44,710 nucleotides of DNA from a virus. Every line of letters begins with the position of its first letter. Within the stretch, counting starts at the first letter, position 1. Under the pieces are notes generated by a model that was given only the letters and a program-made list of their open reading frames with translations, did not search any database and was not told the origin of the DNA. Below are positions 14,268 to 21,445 of the stretch, piece by piece. The DNA is taken from positions 1-44,710 of IMG/VR virus record IMGVR_UViG_3300020171_000055. One strand, written 5' to 3'. The position numbers were made by a program, and so were the translations under genes.

Positions 14268-14304
14268 TAAGGAAAACCTTAGACCCACCTAAGGAAAACC
14301 TTAG
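14268..14304. promoter_or_regulatory. Tandem operator-like inverted repeats between divergent promoters
   Basis: IR1 TAAGG-AAAA-CCTTA (14268-14281) and IR2 CTAAGG-AAAA-CCTTAG (14289-14304) are nearly identical palindromes whose centres are 22 bases apart, about two helical turns, so two dimers could bind one face. IR1 abuts the -35 box of the minus promoter; IR2 ends six bases before a plus-strand TTGACA at 14311. Confidence 0.75.
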
Positions 14305-14310
14305 TCCTAC

Positions 14311-14337
14311 TTGACATTCCGTGCTACAATGTATGTG
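14311..14337 (+). promoter_or_regulatory. Candidate late promoter for the packaging genes
   Basis: TTGACA at 14311-14316 is perfect, but the best -10 at workable spacing is TATGTG at 14332-14337 (15-base spacer), which is weak; TACAAT at 14325 is too close. It may need an activator, as late promoters often do. Confidence 0.4.
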
Positions 14338-14386
14338 GATAATGACTCTCCGAAAGGATTGACTCTCTATGGATAATGACTCTCCG
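14336..14386 (+). repeat. 17-base direct repeat spanning the TerS start
   Basis: TGGATAATGACTCTCCG occurs at 14336-14352 in the leader and at 14370-14386, where it encodes residues 1-6 of the TerS candidate. The copies are 34 bases apart and in different frames. Confidence 0.8.
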
Positions 14387-14953
14387 CTAGCTAATCTCCG
14401 CTCTGAAGTGCTTCCAGCTATCCGCGGCGGACTCTCACCCGCCGAGGCGCAGCAGCTGGACGCTATCCTCTGCCACCTTAACTCCCGCCAACTGGCCTAT
14501 GTCTCCACGCGCATACGATGCGCAACCAACCAGGAAGCAGCCGACCAGTTAGGTATCGCTCTCTACACTGTGAGCCGGTGGGGGGACGGGGTACGTGATG
14601 CCGTGCAGCTACTCCGCAAGGCGACTGTCGCGCAGTCACTGGCCCTGCGAAGAGAGCAACTACTCGCACTGGCCGACAAAGCGATTGAGGGGCTCGACGA
14701 TTCGCTCTCGTCCACGATCCCGTGGTTGCGTTTTCAAGCCAGTACCTCTACGCTGCAGATGCTTGGCGTCAACCAGACCCACCAGGCTGAGGGGGAGCCG
14801 GTGGCCATCACCGCGCTCGCGGCCTGGATACGAGCAGCGCGTGTGCCGGTAGCCCTTGCAATGGACGATGCGGATGAGGGGGAGCGTGGGAAAGGTAGAG
14901 TGCCGGATGTTGTTGCAGAGAACGATGCTGGAACGGTGAGCGGAGGTGGATGA
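14369..14953 (+). CDS. terS: Terminase small subunit candidate
   Basis: 194 residues; ATG preceded by CCGAAAGGATTGACTCTCT. The N-terminal half is a helix-turn-helix: LSPAEAQQLDAILCHLNSRQ, then TNQEAADQLGIALYTVSRWG is a clear recognition segment (about residues 51-70). A helical oligomerisation region follows, then an acidic C-terminal tail. Small terminases bind pac/cos sites through such a domain and deliver DNA to the large subunit. Support comes from its place as the first gene of the late plus-strand region ahead of TerL and portal, and from the palindrome and G-rich tract right after it. A transcription regulator is the alternative. Confidence 0.65.
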   Translation: MDNDSPLANLRSEVLPAIRGGLSPAEAQQLDAILCHLNSRQLAYVSTRIRCATNQEAADQLGIALYTVSRWGDGVRDAVQLLRKATVAQSLALRREQLLALADKAIEGLDDSLSSTIPWLRFQASTSTLQMLGVNQTHQAEGEPVAITALAAWIRAARVPVALAMDDADEGERGKGRVPDVVAENDAGTVSGGG

Positions 14954-15160
14954 CTGTGTGGGTACCCACAGGCGGAAGTGGGGAGGACCCTGGCATTTTG
15001 AAAAGTTATGGGTGGGGGGTGTGGGGGTATGGTGGAGTGGGAGTGCAGAGCCGTAGGGGGTGGTGGGGGGAGGTAGGTGGTGGGATACTGGTGGGACCCT
15101 ATCCCCCCCTTACCCCCCCTTCCCCGTCGGATAGGGGTGTTGGGGGGGTGTTAGAAGTCC
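14954..15160. other. G/C-tract and palindrome region after TerS, candidate packaging site; no convincing gene
   Basis: A 14-bp perfect palindrome TGTGGGTACCCACA (14957-14970) follows the TerS stop. G runs of 3-7 then dominate the plus strand (15009-15095), followed by C runs (15102-15124) inside a stem of CCCTATCC (15097-15104) and GGATAGGG (15129-15136), then another G run. The G runs could form quadruplexes. A 112-codon frame crosses this region (14950-15288) but its Gly/Pro/Arg composition looks accidental. A pac site near terS is usual. Confidence 0.45.
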
Positions 15161-15300
15161 GCTGTCTCACGACATGGGACTATGGGCTGCAAGCTGGTCG
15201 TTGGTTAGCAACCGGCAGCCCGGGTGAAGGTCGAGGCTTTCGGCAAAGCCGGCAGGTAAAGCCTTTCCCTGCTACCAAGCTCCGGTAAGGAGCTACTGAC
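15161..15300 (+). ncRNA. Possible structured RNA between TerS and the zinc-ribbon cluster
   Basis: Successive plus-strand hairpins are visible: GGGCTGC pairing with GCAGCCC around an inner arm; GGCTTT-CGGC-AAAGCC; GCAGG...CCTGC; and AGCTCC-GGTAA-GGAGCT. Several helices packed in 140 bases without a credible ORF suggest a folded RNA. It matches no class I know (group I intron, common riboswitches and ribozymes considered). Confidence 0.35.
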
Positions 15301-15311
15301 TTAAATAGGAA

Positions 15312-15333
15312 AGCCCAGCTCGGGTTAGGGGCT
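15312..15333 (-). terminator. Terminator-like hairpin ending the antisense zinc-ribbon cluster
   Basis: Read on the minus strand, AGCCC...GGGCT overlaps the stop of the 64-residue gene and is followed by TTCCTATTT, a modest U-rich tail. Confidence 0.45.
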
Positions 15334-15526
15334 AGGCTTGGTACTCTGATTGGGACGTGTGCTCCAGGTTCATGCGTTGCACGGCGGGATCATGCAGGCA
15401 GGATGGGCAATAGCAGCCCCAGCCGAACGGGCCTTCGACAGGTAATAGTTGGGCCTTGCAGCGATGGCAGAAGGCCTTTGGATAGATAACGATTGGTTCG
15501 TACTCGTTCATACTTGTTCTAACCAT
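15332..15526 (-). CDS. Zinc-ribbon protein 3 of the antisense cluster, 64 aa
   Basis: Start at ATG 15526 overlaps the previous stop (MVRTSMNEYEP...); ATG 15511 is an equal alternative and no strong ribosome site decides. FCHRCKAQL and CYCPSCL give a CxxC-x(~16)-CxxC zinc ribbon over about residues 19-43, followed by a short tail. Third of three consecutive genes with this organisation. Confidence 0.66.
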   Translation of the reverse strand: MVRTSMNEYEPIVIYPKAFCHRCKAQLLPVEGPFGWGCYCPSCLHDPAVQRMNLEHTSQSEYQA

Positions 15527-15743
15527 CGCAGTATCGGTGGATTCCCCACATGTCGCAACTGGGATTTGGGCAGTAAGAGGACCCCCAGTTCGGAAAGTCA
15601 AGAGCCTTCTGGAGCGTTTCTTCGCAGCTTTTGCACACGGCTCCGTCTGCCATCATAGCCTTTGGCAGCACCGCTGGTGGGATTGGTTCGACGTTGGATT
15701 CCCACTTGTGTGGTCGGCCCATGTAGTGCATGTCGTAGCCCAT
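15519..15743 (-). CDS. Zinc-ribbon protein 2 of the antisense cluster, 74 aa
   Basis: ATG at 15743 directly follows the TAG of the upstream gene, with CAAGGGGGGAACTG as ribosome site. VCKSCEETL, then YCPNPSCDMWG form a CxxC...CxxxxC zinc ribbon (about residues 36-65). The N-terminus is Met/Tyr/Pro-rich. Similar in order and spacing to its two neighbours, suggesting duplication and divergence. Confidence 0.68.
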   Translation of the reverse strand: MGYDMHYMGRPHKWESNVEPIPPAVLPKAMMADGAVCKSCEETLQKALDFPNWGSSYCPNPSCDMWGIHRYCDG

Positions 15744-15905
15744 CTACAGTTCCCCCCCTTGAGAGTAGTGGCGCGGCTGATAGATGCACATCCCATACTC
15801 CTGGCAGTCTCTTGTCATGCACATCCAGGCCTCGAAGGTGAGATCACCCCTCACGAGGCTCTCTTGCCTGGGTTTGCCGCAACAGATGCATAGTGGTGTT
15901 GGCAC
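15744..15905 (-). CDS. Zinc-ribbon protein 1 of the antisense cluster, 53 aa
   Basis: GTG at 15905 (MPTPLCICCGKPRQESLVRG) with AAGGAGGG six bases upstream; the longer frame to 16052 would run through the structured leader and promoter, so it is rejected. CICCGK and MCMTRDCQEYGMCIY supply the metal ligands. Promoter-proximal gene of the cluster. Confidence 0.68.
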   Translation of the reverse strand: MPTPLCICCGKPRQESLVRGDLTFEAWMCMTRDCQEYGMCIYQPRHYSQGGEL

Positions 15906-15969
15906 CAGTTCCCTCCTTGAGAGTAGCGCTAGCGCAAGGGGCCCTTCGGGCTCGGGCCTTCGGCTCTGG

Positions 15970-16022
15970 GCGGTCGGGGATTGAATTTTCTCAGACCCAA
16001 CAGTAAGGATTTCCCCGACCGC
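15970..16022 (-). promoter_or_regulatory. Structured 5' leader of the zinc-ribbon cluster
   Basis: GCGGTCGGGGA (15970-15980) and TCCCCGACCGC (16012-16022) are perfect 11-bp inverted repeats around a 31-base loop. The stem begins a few bases after the predicted transcription start (about 16026). Further CCGAAGG-type mini-hairpins and an AGCGCTAGCGCT palindrome lie between it and the ribosome site near 15915. An RNA-level control element (riboswitch-like or protein-bound) is possible. Confidence 0.5.
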
Positions 16023-16032
16023 GCCATAACTC

Positions 16033-16042
16033 ATTATACCAC
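16033..16042 (-). promoter_or_regulatory. Extended -10 promoter of the zinc-ribbon cluster
   Basis: On the minus strand TGGTATAAT: a perfect TATAAT with the TGn extension. The -35 region is poor, which the extension can replace. The stretch 16043-16192 on the plus side holds no clear gene and only weak promoter-like AT patches ahead of TerL. Confidence 0.6.
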
Positions 16043-16192
16043 GACCTGGCAAGGGAAAACATGAGTATTTGATGAGAGAGTATGAGAACGGTATTAACTA
16101 GCATTTATGCGGGCATATAGGAATTCCACACAAGAGTAGGGTATAGACAACGGGTGGGTTCCGTGGTAGGATGGGGTGCTTGAAAGGCTGGT

Positions 16193-18751
16193 GTGATGGC
16201 AAAACGAGGGGCGTGGCGCAAGCGGGCTGAATCGGGTGAACGAACGCCTTCACCGATGGACAACCTGCCCAAGCCGCAGCGCTGGCCTTCCTTCGCCGAG
16301 AAGATCGGTATGTGGGAGTCGATCAATGTCTCCCTCTTTCCCAGCCAGCTCTCGGCCTCTACCCAGATCACTGGCGACCGCGGTACAGCTCGTGTTGTGC
16401 TCACGATGGGCGGCGAGCGAGCCGGTAAGTCCCAGTGGACCGCCTATGAAGTGTTCGCCCTCGCCCCCTGGTGTGACCTCATCTACATTACCGGCGCTCA
16501 GTTCGAGAATACCGAGCCGGAGTTCAAGTACCTCGAAGCACTCTTCCGCACGGCTGGCTTACTGTCTTCCGTTAATAAACCTCTCACCGGCGCTTGGAAC
16601 ATGACGACCATGTGGGGCTGCGAGATTCGCACGCTGTCCTACGTAAGGGCGGGCTCCGACGCGCTGGTCACGACGGGCCGGGCTCCTGACGTGGTGGTCA
16701 TGTGCGAAGCCGGTATGCTCTCTGATGACGTGTTCCTCACAGCCCTGACCCGCGTTGGTGAGCGGCGCGGAGCCGTCATCATGTCCGGTACGCTCAAGCG
16801 GTCGCGGCCTTGGTACGTCGGCCTGTATGACCAGATGAAGGGCACCAACATCTTTAATGGAACGAGCTGGTCCTTCCCGAGCTGGGAGAACCTGACTGTT
16901 TACCCCGGCGGCAGGAACGACCCACAGATTCTACAACTGGAGGCGGCGCTTGGAGATATTCGATTTCGAGAGCGAATTGCTGGCGAGCCTGTGCCCAGCC
17001 CACTGCTTGTCTTTGGACGCGAGTTCGACTATAAGCTGCATGTTGCGGAGGTCGGGTTCGATCCGCTTCTGCCCATCCTGCTGGCCAGCGATCCAGGTTA
17101 TGCTGGAGCCTACAGCCTACTTGTCGTGCAGGCTGCCTCTGACCAAGATGTACGCGTCATCGACGAGTTCTACCGCCAGTACAGCACCTGGGACGAGGCG
17201 GTAACGTGGCTACGCGAGCGACCTTACATAAAGGTTGACAGTCATGGTAAGATTATGAATGTGATCTACGGTAACGCGGTCATGGACGTGGCTGGCTATC
17301 AGCACCATGCCGAGAAGTCGCAAATTGACCAGTGGATGACGCATACTGGTGTTCATTTCCTTGGCCGGCGCGTGTCGATTCTTGATGGCATCACCAGGAT
17401 GCGGGACTTCCTGCGCAGTCCGTTTGGCTGGGAGAAGACCCGCATCAGGATCAACCCGAAGTGCGAAGGGCTGCTATGGGAGTTGGCCCAGGGTGAGCAG
17501 TACCCGAAAGACCAGGAAGGCAACCCCATCAAGGAGAATCCGAAGGACGAAAATAACCACTGCGTGATAGGTAGGACGATGATCGACCTACCAGGTGGAC
17601 GCAGGCGCATCGATGAACTTGTGGGCCAAGAGCCCCATGTCTATTGCTGTATCGATGGCAAGGTGGCAGTCCGCAAAGCGCATCACATTCATCGCACGCG
17701 CAAGAATGCTGAGATCGTCTGCATTCGCATGGACAAAGGAGAACTACACCTAACAGCCGATCACTTGGTCATGCTGGCCAATGGCACGTATCAAGAAGCT
17801 GGCAAACTCAGACCAGGACAGTCTCTGATGGCGATGAACCGATACGGTGCTACTGCGAGTGGCTATACCAATGTCTGCATGACAGGCGATACTCGTAACA
17901 GCGTTGTGGAGCATCGCCTAGTCTACGAGCAGGTACACGGTCCTATCCCGGAGGATTGGCACATAGACCACATTGATGGCAATGCTTGGAATCATCACCC
18001 TGACAACCTGCAAGCATTGAGTATCGAGGACCATGCTGCCAAGCATCACTCTGGCAAGATCATCAGTTTCAAGCACAGAGAGGTAATTCGCGAAGCAAGT
18101 AAACAGCGTTGGCGCGAGAACTATGAGCAGCTCAAAGAGATGTCTCAGGAGAACGTCAAGCATGCTCATCAGGCGAATGTCGGCAGACCAGTAACCGCGG
18201 AAACACGGGCCAAGTTAAGTGCGACAAGCACGGGGCGCAAGTACCCCAATCGCAAAAAGAAACCTCCAGCGACAGATGCAATGCGGGAGAAGTGCAGGCA
18301 GGCCAAGTTTAAGTACTGGGAGGATCACCCAGAGGAACGAGCGCGACGGTCGCAACAGCGCAAGGACTATCTTGCCGAACATCCAATGACTGAAGAGACT
18401 CGCCGGAAGATCGGTGAAGGGCAAGCAAGTTACCAGGAAAAGAAGCGAGCTGCGAATCATCGAGTGATCGTGGTACTTCCTGCGGGTAGGGCCGACGTGT
18501 ATGACATGGAAGTCGAGGAAGCACACAATTTCGTGGCCGAAGGAGTGGTCATCCACAATTCGCGCAAGGCTCTAAGCTACCTGCTCGTGCAGAAGTTCGG
18601 TAGGTCAGATGGCGAGCGCTTCCTGCCGCCCGAACACGGTCATGACCCATTTGCGGGTAAGGTGGTTGGTGATGTTACAATAGTGAAGACTGCGACTGGC
18701 GTGAGGATCAAGCGGGTGCGCACGACGGTTGATTCCATGACCTTCCGTTAA
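16193..18751 (+). CDS. terL: Large terminase with an in-frame HNH intein
   Basis: 852 residues as encoded: exteins 1-456 and 790-852 (519 after splicing). ATPase part: Walker A GGERAGKS near residues 72-79 and Walker B-like DVVVMCEAG near 167-174. Nuclease part: LLASDPG with D300 and NAVMDVAG with D365. The intein splits the third nuclease motif: DENNH then, after splicing, S-R-K-A-L-S-Y. In most large terminases that motif reads H-x-x-D-A-L-R-Y with a metal-binding Asp; Lys stands there in this protein. TerL pumps DNA into the prohead and cuts concatemers. Start ATG after GAAAGGCTGGTGTG. Confidence 0.88.
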   Translation: MMAKRGAWRKRAESGERTPSPMDNLPKPQRWPSFAEKIGMWESINVSLFPSQLSASTQITGDRGTARVVLTMGGERAGKSQWTAYEVFALAPWCDLIYITGAQFENTEPEFKYLEALFRTAGLLSSVNKPLTGAWNMTTMWGCEIRTLSYVRAGSDALVTTGRAPDVVVMCEAGMLSDDVFLTALTRVGERRGAVIMSGTLKRSRPWYVGLYDQMKGTNIFNGTSWSFPSWENLTVYPGGRNDPQILQLEAALGDIRFRERIAGEPVPSPLLVFGREFDYKLHVAEVGFDPLLPILLASDPGYAGAYSLLVVQAASDQDVRVIDEFYRQYSTWDEAVTWLRERPYIKVDSHGKIMNVIYGNAVMDVAGYQHHAEKSQIDQWMTHTGVHFLGRRVSILDGITRMRDFLRSPFGWEKTRIRINPKCEGLLWELAQGEQYPKDQEGNPIKENPKDENNHCVIGRTMIDLPGGRRRIDELVGQEPHVYCCIDGKVAVRKAHHIHRTRKNAEIVCIRMDKGELHLTADHLVMLANGTYQEAGKLRPGQSLMAMNRYGATASGYTNVCMTGDTRNSVVEHRLVYEQVHGPIPEDWHIDHIDGNAWNHHPDNLQALSIEDHAAKHHSGKIISFKHREVIREASKQRWRENYEQLKEMSQENVKHAHQANVGRPVTAETRAKLSATSTGRKYPNRKKKPPATDAMREKCRQAKFKYWEDHPEERARRSQQRKDYLAEHPMTEETRRKIGEGQASYQEKKRAANHRVIVVLPAGRADVYDMEVEEAHNFVAEGVVIHNSRKALSYLLVQKFGRSDGERFLPPEHGHDPFAGKVVGDVTIVKTATGVRIKRVRTTVDSMTFR
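17561..18559 (+). mobile_element. Intein with HNH homing endonuclease in TerL
   Basis: 333 residues (457-789). It starts with Cys457 (CVIGRTMID). It has the block-B TxxH in ELHLTADHLVML, and ends with VYDMEVEEAHNFVAEGVVIH-N789; the next residue is Ser790. Cys1, TxxH, penultimate His, terminal Asn and +1 Ser are all the splicing residues required. An HNH domain lies in the middle (VHGPIPEDWHIDHIDGNAWN, HPDNLQAL), followed by NUMOD3-like repeats (GRPVTAETRAKLS; HPMTEETRRKIGEG) that bind DNA in homing enzymes. The insertion sits in a conserved active-site motif, as inteins usually do. Confidence 0.9.
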
Positions 18752-18765
18752 AGAGGGGGGAACAC

Positions 18766-18921
18766 ATGAGCATTGGCGACAAGGATGACACGCCAACGTG
18801 TCCACGGTGCAACGAACCCATGATCAAGTGCTACATCGAATATCACGACAGTTCTGGTTGGATGCGTGTCTTTTCCTGTCGCTGCTACGACAACGATCCA
18901 GTCCCTGTTGAAGAGGAGTGA
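18766..18921 (+). CDS. Small zinc-binding protein, 51 aa
   Basis: Short gene between TerL and portal. ATG 18766 after AAAGAGGGGGGAACAC. CPRCNEPMIKC and FSCRCYDNDP give four to five cysteines in a zinc-ribbon arrangement (about residues 12-40), with an acidic tail PVPVEEE. Its stop lies three bases before the portal start. It resembles the antisense zinc-ribbon proteins in size and layout. Role unknown. Confidence 0.68.
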   Translation: MSIGDKDDTPTCPRCNEPMIKCYIEYHDSSGWMRVFSCRCYDNDPVPVEEE

Positions 18922-18924
18922 GTA

Positions 18925-20706
18925 GTGGCTAAGCGCAAATCCGCACCAAACTTCGAGGACGTGTTGGATATCGCGCACGGCCTGGTTGACGATAACAAGA
19001 AGCGCGATACGCTCTACGATGCGATGGACGCGCTCTACGATCAGGCCAAGGCCAAGGAGCAGACCGATGAGGGCGTCAAGCACATGACGATGCCCTACGC
19101 CACTAATGCCATCGACCTGGTGGCTGACCTGGCCTCCCAAGCCAAGATGTCCCTCACTGTCCCCGCCGCTAAGGAAACCGTTGAAGCCAAGAAAGAAGCC
19201 GATCAGCAGGAGGAGTGGCTACTCGCCTGCCGCAAGGGCAACGAGAAGCGCGGTGATGAGACTCTCAACGCTGACTTGGCCTGGCTTACCGCCCAACGGG
19301 GTCTCAACTGCATCCGCACCATCTTCACTGACTCACTCTTAGAGAAGGGCAGCAATGGCTACGACGTAGTGGGCGTGCCCGTGCTGATGCAGGTGCGCGA
19401 CCCCCGCATCGTCTACCCCCAGTGGAACGCCACCGGCATCGAGTGTGTGGTCGAAGCCAGTCGGCGGCGCGTGTCTGACATTCGCCGCTTTCACCCGAAC
19501 GCCCTGGAAGACAAAGAGAAGTACCGCCCCGAAATGGAGGTGGAGTGGATTGAATACTGGGATGAGAAGTACCGCATGTACCTCGCCGACGGTGAACCCG
19601 TCAGTGTGCGAGGCAAGTCAGCCGTTCCACATGGCTATGGCGTGGTGCCCTACGCTTTCGGACGTGCTCGTGGTACACCACGACAAGCACCAGAGTTTCG
19701 CTATCGGCCCCTCCTGCGTGGCGTGGAAAACACCATCAATAACCTGGACACGTGGTTCTCAGTCCTGACCACGGCTGGCTGGTCCGCAGTGACCAACGCC
19801 TGGGCGCTCTACTCTGAGGAAAAGAAGGCGCTCGACCTGACATCGGGGGCCAAGAACTACCTGGCTCCTGGAGACAGGATCGAGACCTTGCAACGCGCCA
19901 CTCTGCCCGAAGACTTCTTCCAGCTCGGTGCCATGCTCATGCAGGCTCTCCAGCAAGGCACGTTCCCCTTCGCCCTGTTCGGAGACAGCCCTGGTGATTT
20001 GGCTGGCTACGCTATCAACCTGCTTTCTCAGGCTGGTCGTCGTCCGCTTGCACCCATTTGGGCCGCTATCCAGTCTTGCTACGAACGAGCGTTCTACAAC
20101 GTTGTGCAGATTGCCAAGAACAAGGTGGCCCCGCTGACTGGTGACAAGGTGCCATTGGTCGTGGTCATGGCATCGGAGAAGGCTGAACTGAGCCAGAAGA
20201 TGGTGCGTCGTAACTTGGAGCTGAACACAGCCAAGATCGACAAGGGCTTTGAAGTAACCGTGCTGTTATCCGATCCCATGCCCGCTGACAAGGCTGGCAA
20301 CCTGCGCATGGCCATTGAAGCCTACACTGCCAAGATACTCAGTCTGGAGACTTCCTTGCAGGAGTTTGGCATCGTGACCAATCCGATGGCCGAGATGGAT
20401 CGCATGACGGCTGAGGACATCTACCGTCGTCTGGCTCCCTACACTGGCCTCAAGTTGGCTATCAATCGCGGCTACATACCTGACAAGTTCGTGCTGCCGG
20501 AAGGTTGGATACTAGACAGCGACGGTCAGCTCATGCCGGAAGCTCTCGTGCCACAACCCAGCCCAGCCGCTATGCAGGGGCTGGACGGTCAGCCACAGAT
20601 GGAAGCGCTGAACGCCCTGGCGGGTGGCATGCCGGTGCAAGAGCAACCACAGCCCATGCCCACTGAACTACCGCCCGTTATGGGTGGGGGAGTGACGCCG
20701 ATATGA
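18925..20706 (+). CDS. Portal protein
   Basis: 593 residues, GTG start after GAAGAGGAGTGAGTA. Position right after TerL, length and content fit a portal: VLTTAGWSAVTNAWALYSEE, then LAPGDRIETLQR, LGAMLMQALQQGTFPFALFG, GYAINLLSQAGRRPLAPIWA (crown/stem helices about residues 350-380), and a helical C-terminal region with a Pro/Gln-rich end. Portals form the dodecameric channel at one capsid vertex, docking TerL during packaging and the adaptor afterwards. The last residues overlap the next ATG. Confidence 0.8.
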   Translation: MAKRKSAPNFEDVLDIAHGLVDDNKKRDTLYDAMDALYDQAKAKEQTDEGVKHMTMPYATNAIDLVADLASQAKMSLTVPAAKETVEAKKEADQQEEWLLACRKGNEKRGDETLNADLAWLTAQRGLNCIRTIFTDSLLEKGSNGYDVVGVPVLMQVRDPRIVYPQWNATGIECVVEASRRRVSDIRRFHPNALEDKEKYRPEMEVEWIEYWDEKYRMYLADGEPVSVRGKSAVPHGYGVVPYAFGRARGTPRQAPEFRYRPLLRGVENTINNLDTWFSVLTTAGWSAVTNAWALYSEEKKALDLTSGAKNYLAPGDRIETLQRATLPEDFFQLGAMLMQALQQGTFPFALFGDSPGDLAGYAINLLSQAGRRPLAPIWAAIQSCYERAFYNVVQIAKNKVAPLTGDKVPLVVVMASEKAELSQKMVRRNLELNTAKIDKGFEVTVLLSDPMPADKAGNLRMAIEAYTAKILSLETSLQEFGIVTNPMAEMDRMTAEDIYRRLAPYTGLKLAINRGYIPDKFVLPEGWILDSDGQLMPEALVPQPSPAAMQGLDGQPQMEALNALAGGMPVQEQPQPMPTELPPVMGGGVTPI

Positions 20707-20945
20707 GCAAGGAAACTGTCCTGAGCGAACGGTTGGCAAGAGCCAGTCAGATGGCTGACCACCGGCTCGACCGCATGGAGAATATCGTCACGTCCAAAGG
20801 GGATGACGTGCCCATGCACCAGTACCTACCGGCAGCCATTGCCAGAGCCAAGGTGGACCCGGAGTTCGCGGTTCAGTTGAAGGACTCGCTGGACCGCTAC
20901 GCAGCGCTGCACCGCGCTGTGTGGGGAGGCAAACATGCCCCGTAA
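20703..20945 (+). CDS. Small virion-region protein, 80 aa
   Basis: ATG overlaps the portal stop. Helical N-terminus (ETVLSERLARASQMADHRLD), then the C-terminal motif ARAKVDPEFAVQLKDSLDRYAAL, which reappears in modified form at the end of the next protein (RAQQDPQFANQLRNVLLNY). Both may bind the same partner, perhaps the portal or scaffold. No family recognised. Confidence 0.65.
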   Translation: MSKETVLSERLARASQMADHRLDRMENIVTSKGDDVPMHQYLPAAIARAKVDPEFAVQLKDSLDRYAALHRAVWGGKHAP

Positions 20946-21435
20946 CGCAGATCGTATCGGCCCAAACGCGCCACCGCAAGGAAATATGCCCCGGATCAGG
21001 CGACCCGACGAGAATCCAGTTGGCATTACCTATTACCCGGGGAGAACGCCAATGCATCGGGGGCCGTCATCGGAAGGGAATGGTCTGCCACCCATTCCTG
21101 GTTCGCGCTTCCCAAATCCGATGCCATCGCTGCCACCACCTATTCCACTATCGGAAGCGCGGCCCATGCCATCATCGGAAGGCAGTGGCCTGCCGCCCAT
21201 TCCTGGCCAACGATTCCCCAGCCCAGGCATTGGGCTACCGTTCCCACCACCAATTCCATGGAGGACGCCATCGCCAATGCAACGGTATCCGTTACCACAT
21301 GAGCCTGCGCCACCGCCACCCAACTGGAATCTGCCTTGGCCGATGTTGTATCAACGTGCGCAGCAGGACCCGCAGTTTGCCAACCAGTTGAGGAACGTGC
21401 TACTCAACTACATGAGGATGTTCTACCCCGGGTAG
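20935..21435 (+). CDS. Proline-rich protein with tandem motif, 166 aa
   Basis: ATG overlaps the end of the previous gene. About a quarter proline. Two copies of the motif SSEGxGLPPIPGxRFPxP occur at about residues 42-61 and 80-98. The final 27 residues (LYQRAQQDPQFANQLRNVLL) match the C-terminal motif of the preceding protein. Probably an extended linker carrying a C-terminal docking helix; a virion or assembly role is inferred from its place between portal and capsid genes. Confidence 0.65.
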   Translation: MPRNADRIGPNAPPQGNMPRIRRPDENPVGITYYPGRTPMHRGPSSEGNGLPPIPGSRFPNPMPSLPPPIPLSEARPMPSSEGSGLPPIPGQRFPSPGIGLPFPPPIPWRTPSPMQRYPLPHEPAPPPPNWNLPWPMLYQRAQQDPQFANQLRNVLLNYMRMFYPG

Positions 21436-21445
21436 GGAGGTCGAG

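Noticed and set aside
2029-14368. Temperate lysogeny module
   Set aside because: Small regulators and operators are present, but no integrase, excisionase, partition gene or full-length repressor was seen, so lysogeny is not supported.
14950-15288. 112-codon plus-strand frame after TerS
   Set aside because: Start overlaps the TerS stop, but the translation is Gly/Trp/Pro/Arg noise created by G and C runs and shows no domain; treated as non-coding.
15161-15300. Group I intron or known riboswitch
   Set aside because: Core sequence elements of these classes could not be found; only generic stem-loops are visible.
15906-16052. Longer N-terminus of the first zinc-ribbon gene
   Set aside because: It would include the structured leader and start almost at the -10 box; GTG 15905 has the strong ribosome site.
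21033-21323. Minus-strand Gly-rich frame opposite the proline-rich gene
   Set aside because: Shadow of proline codons on the other strand; no start signal and overlaps a better plus-strand gene.
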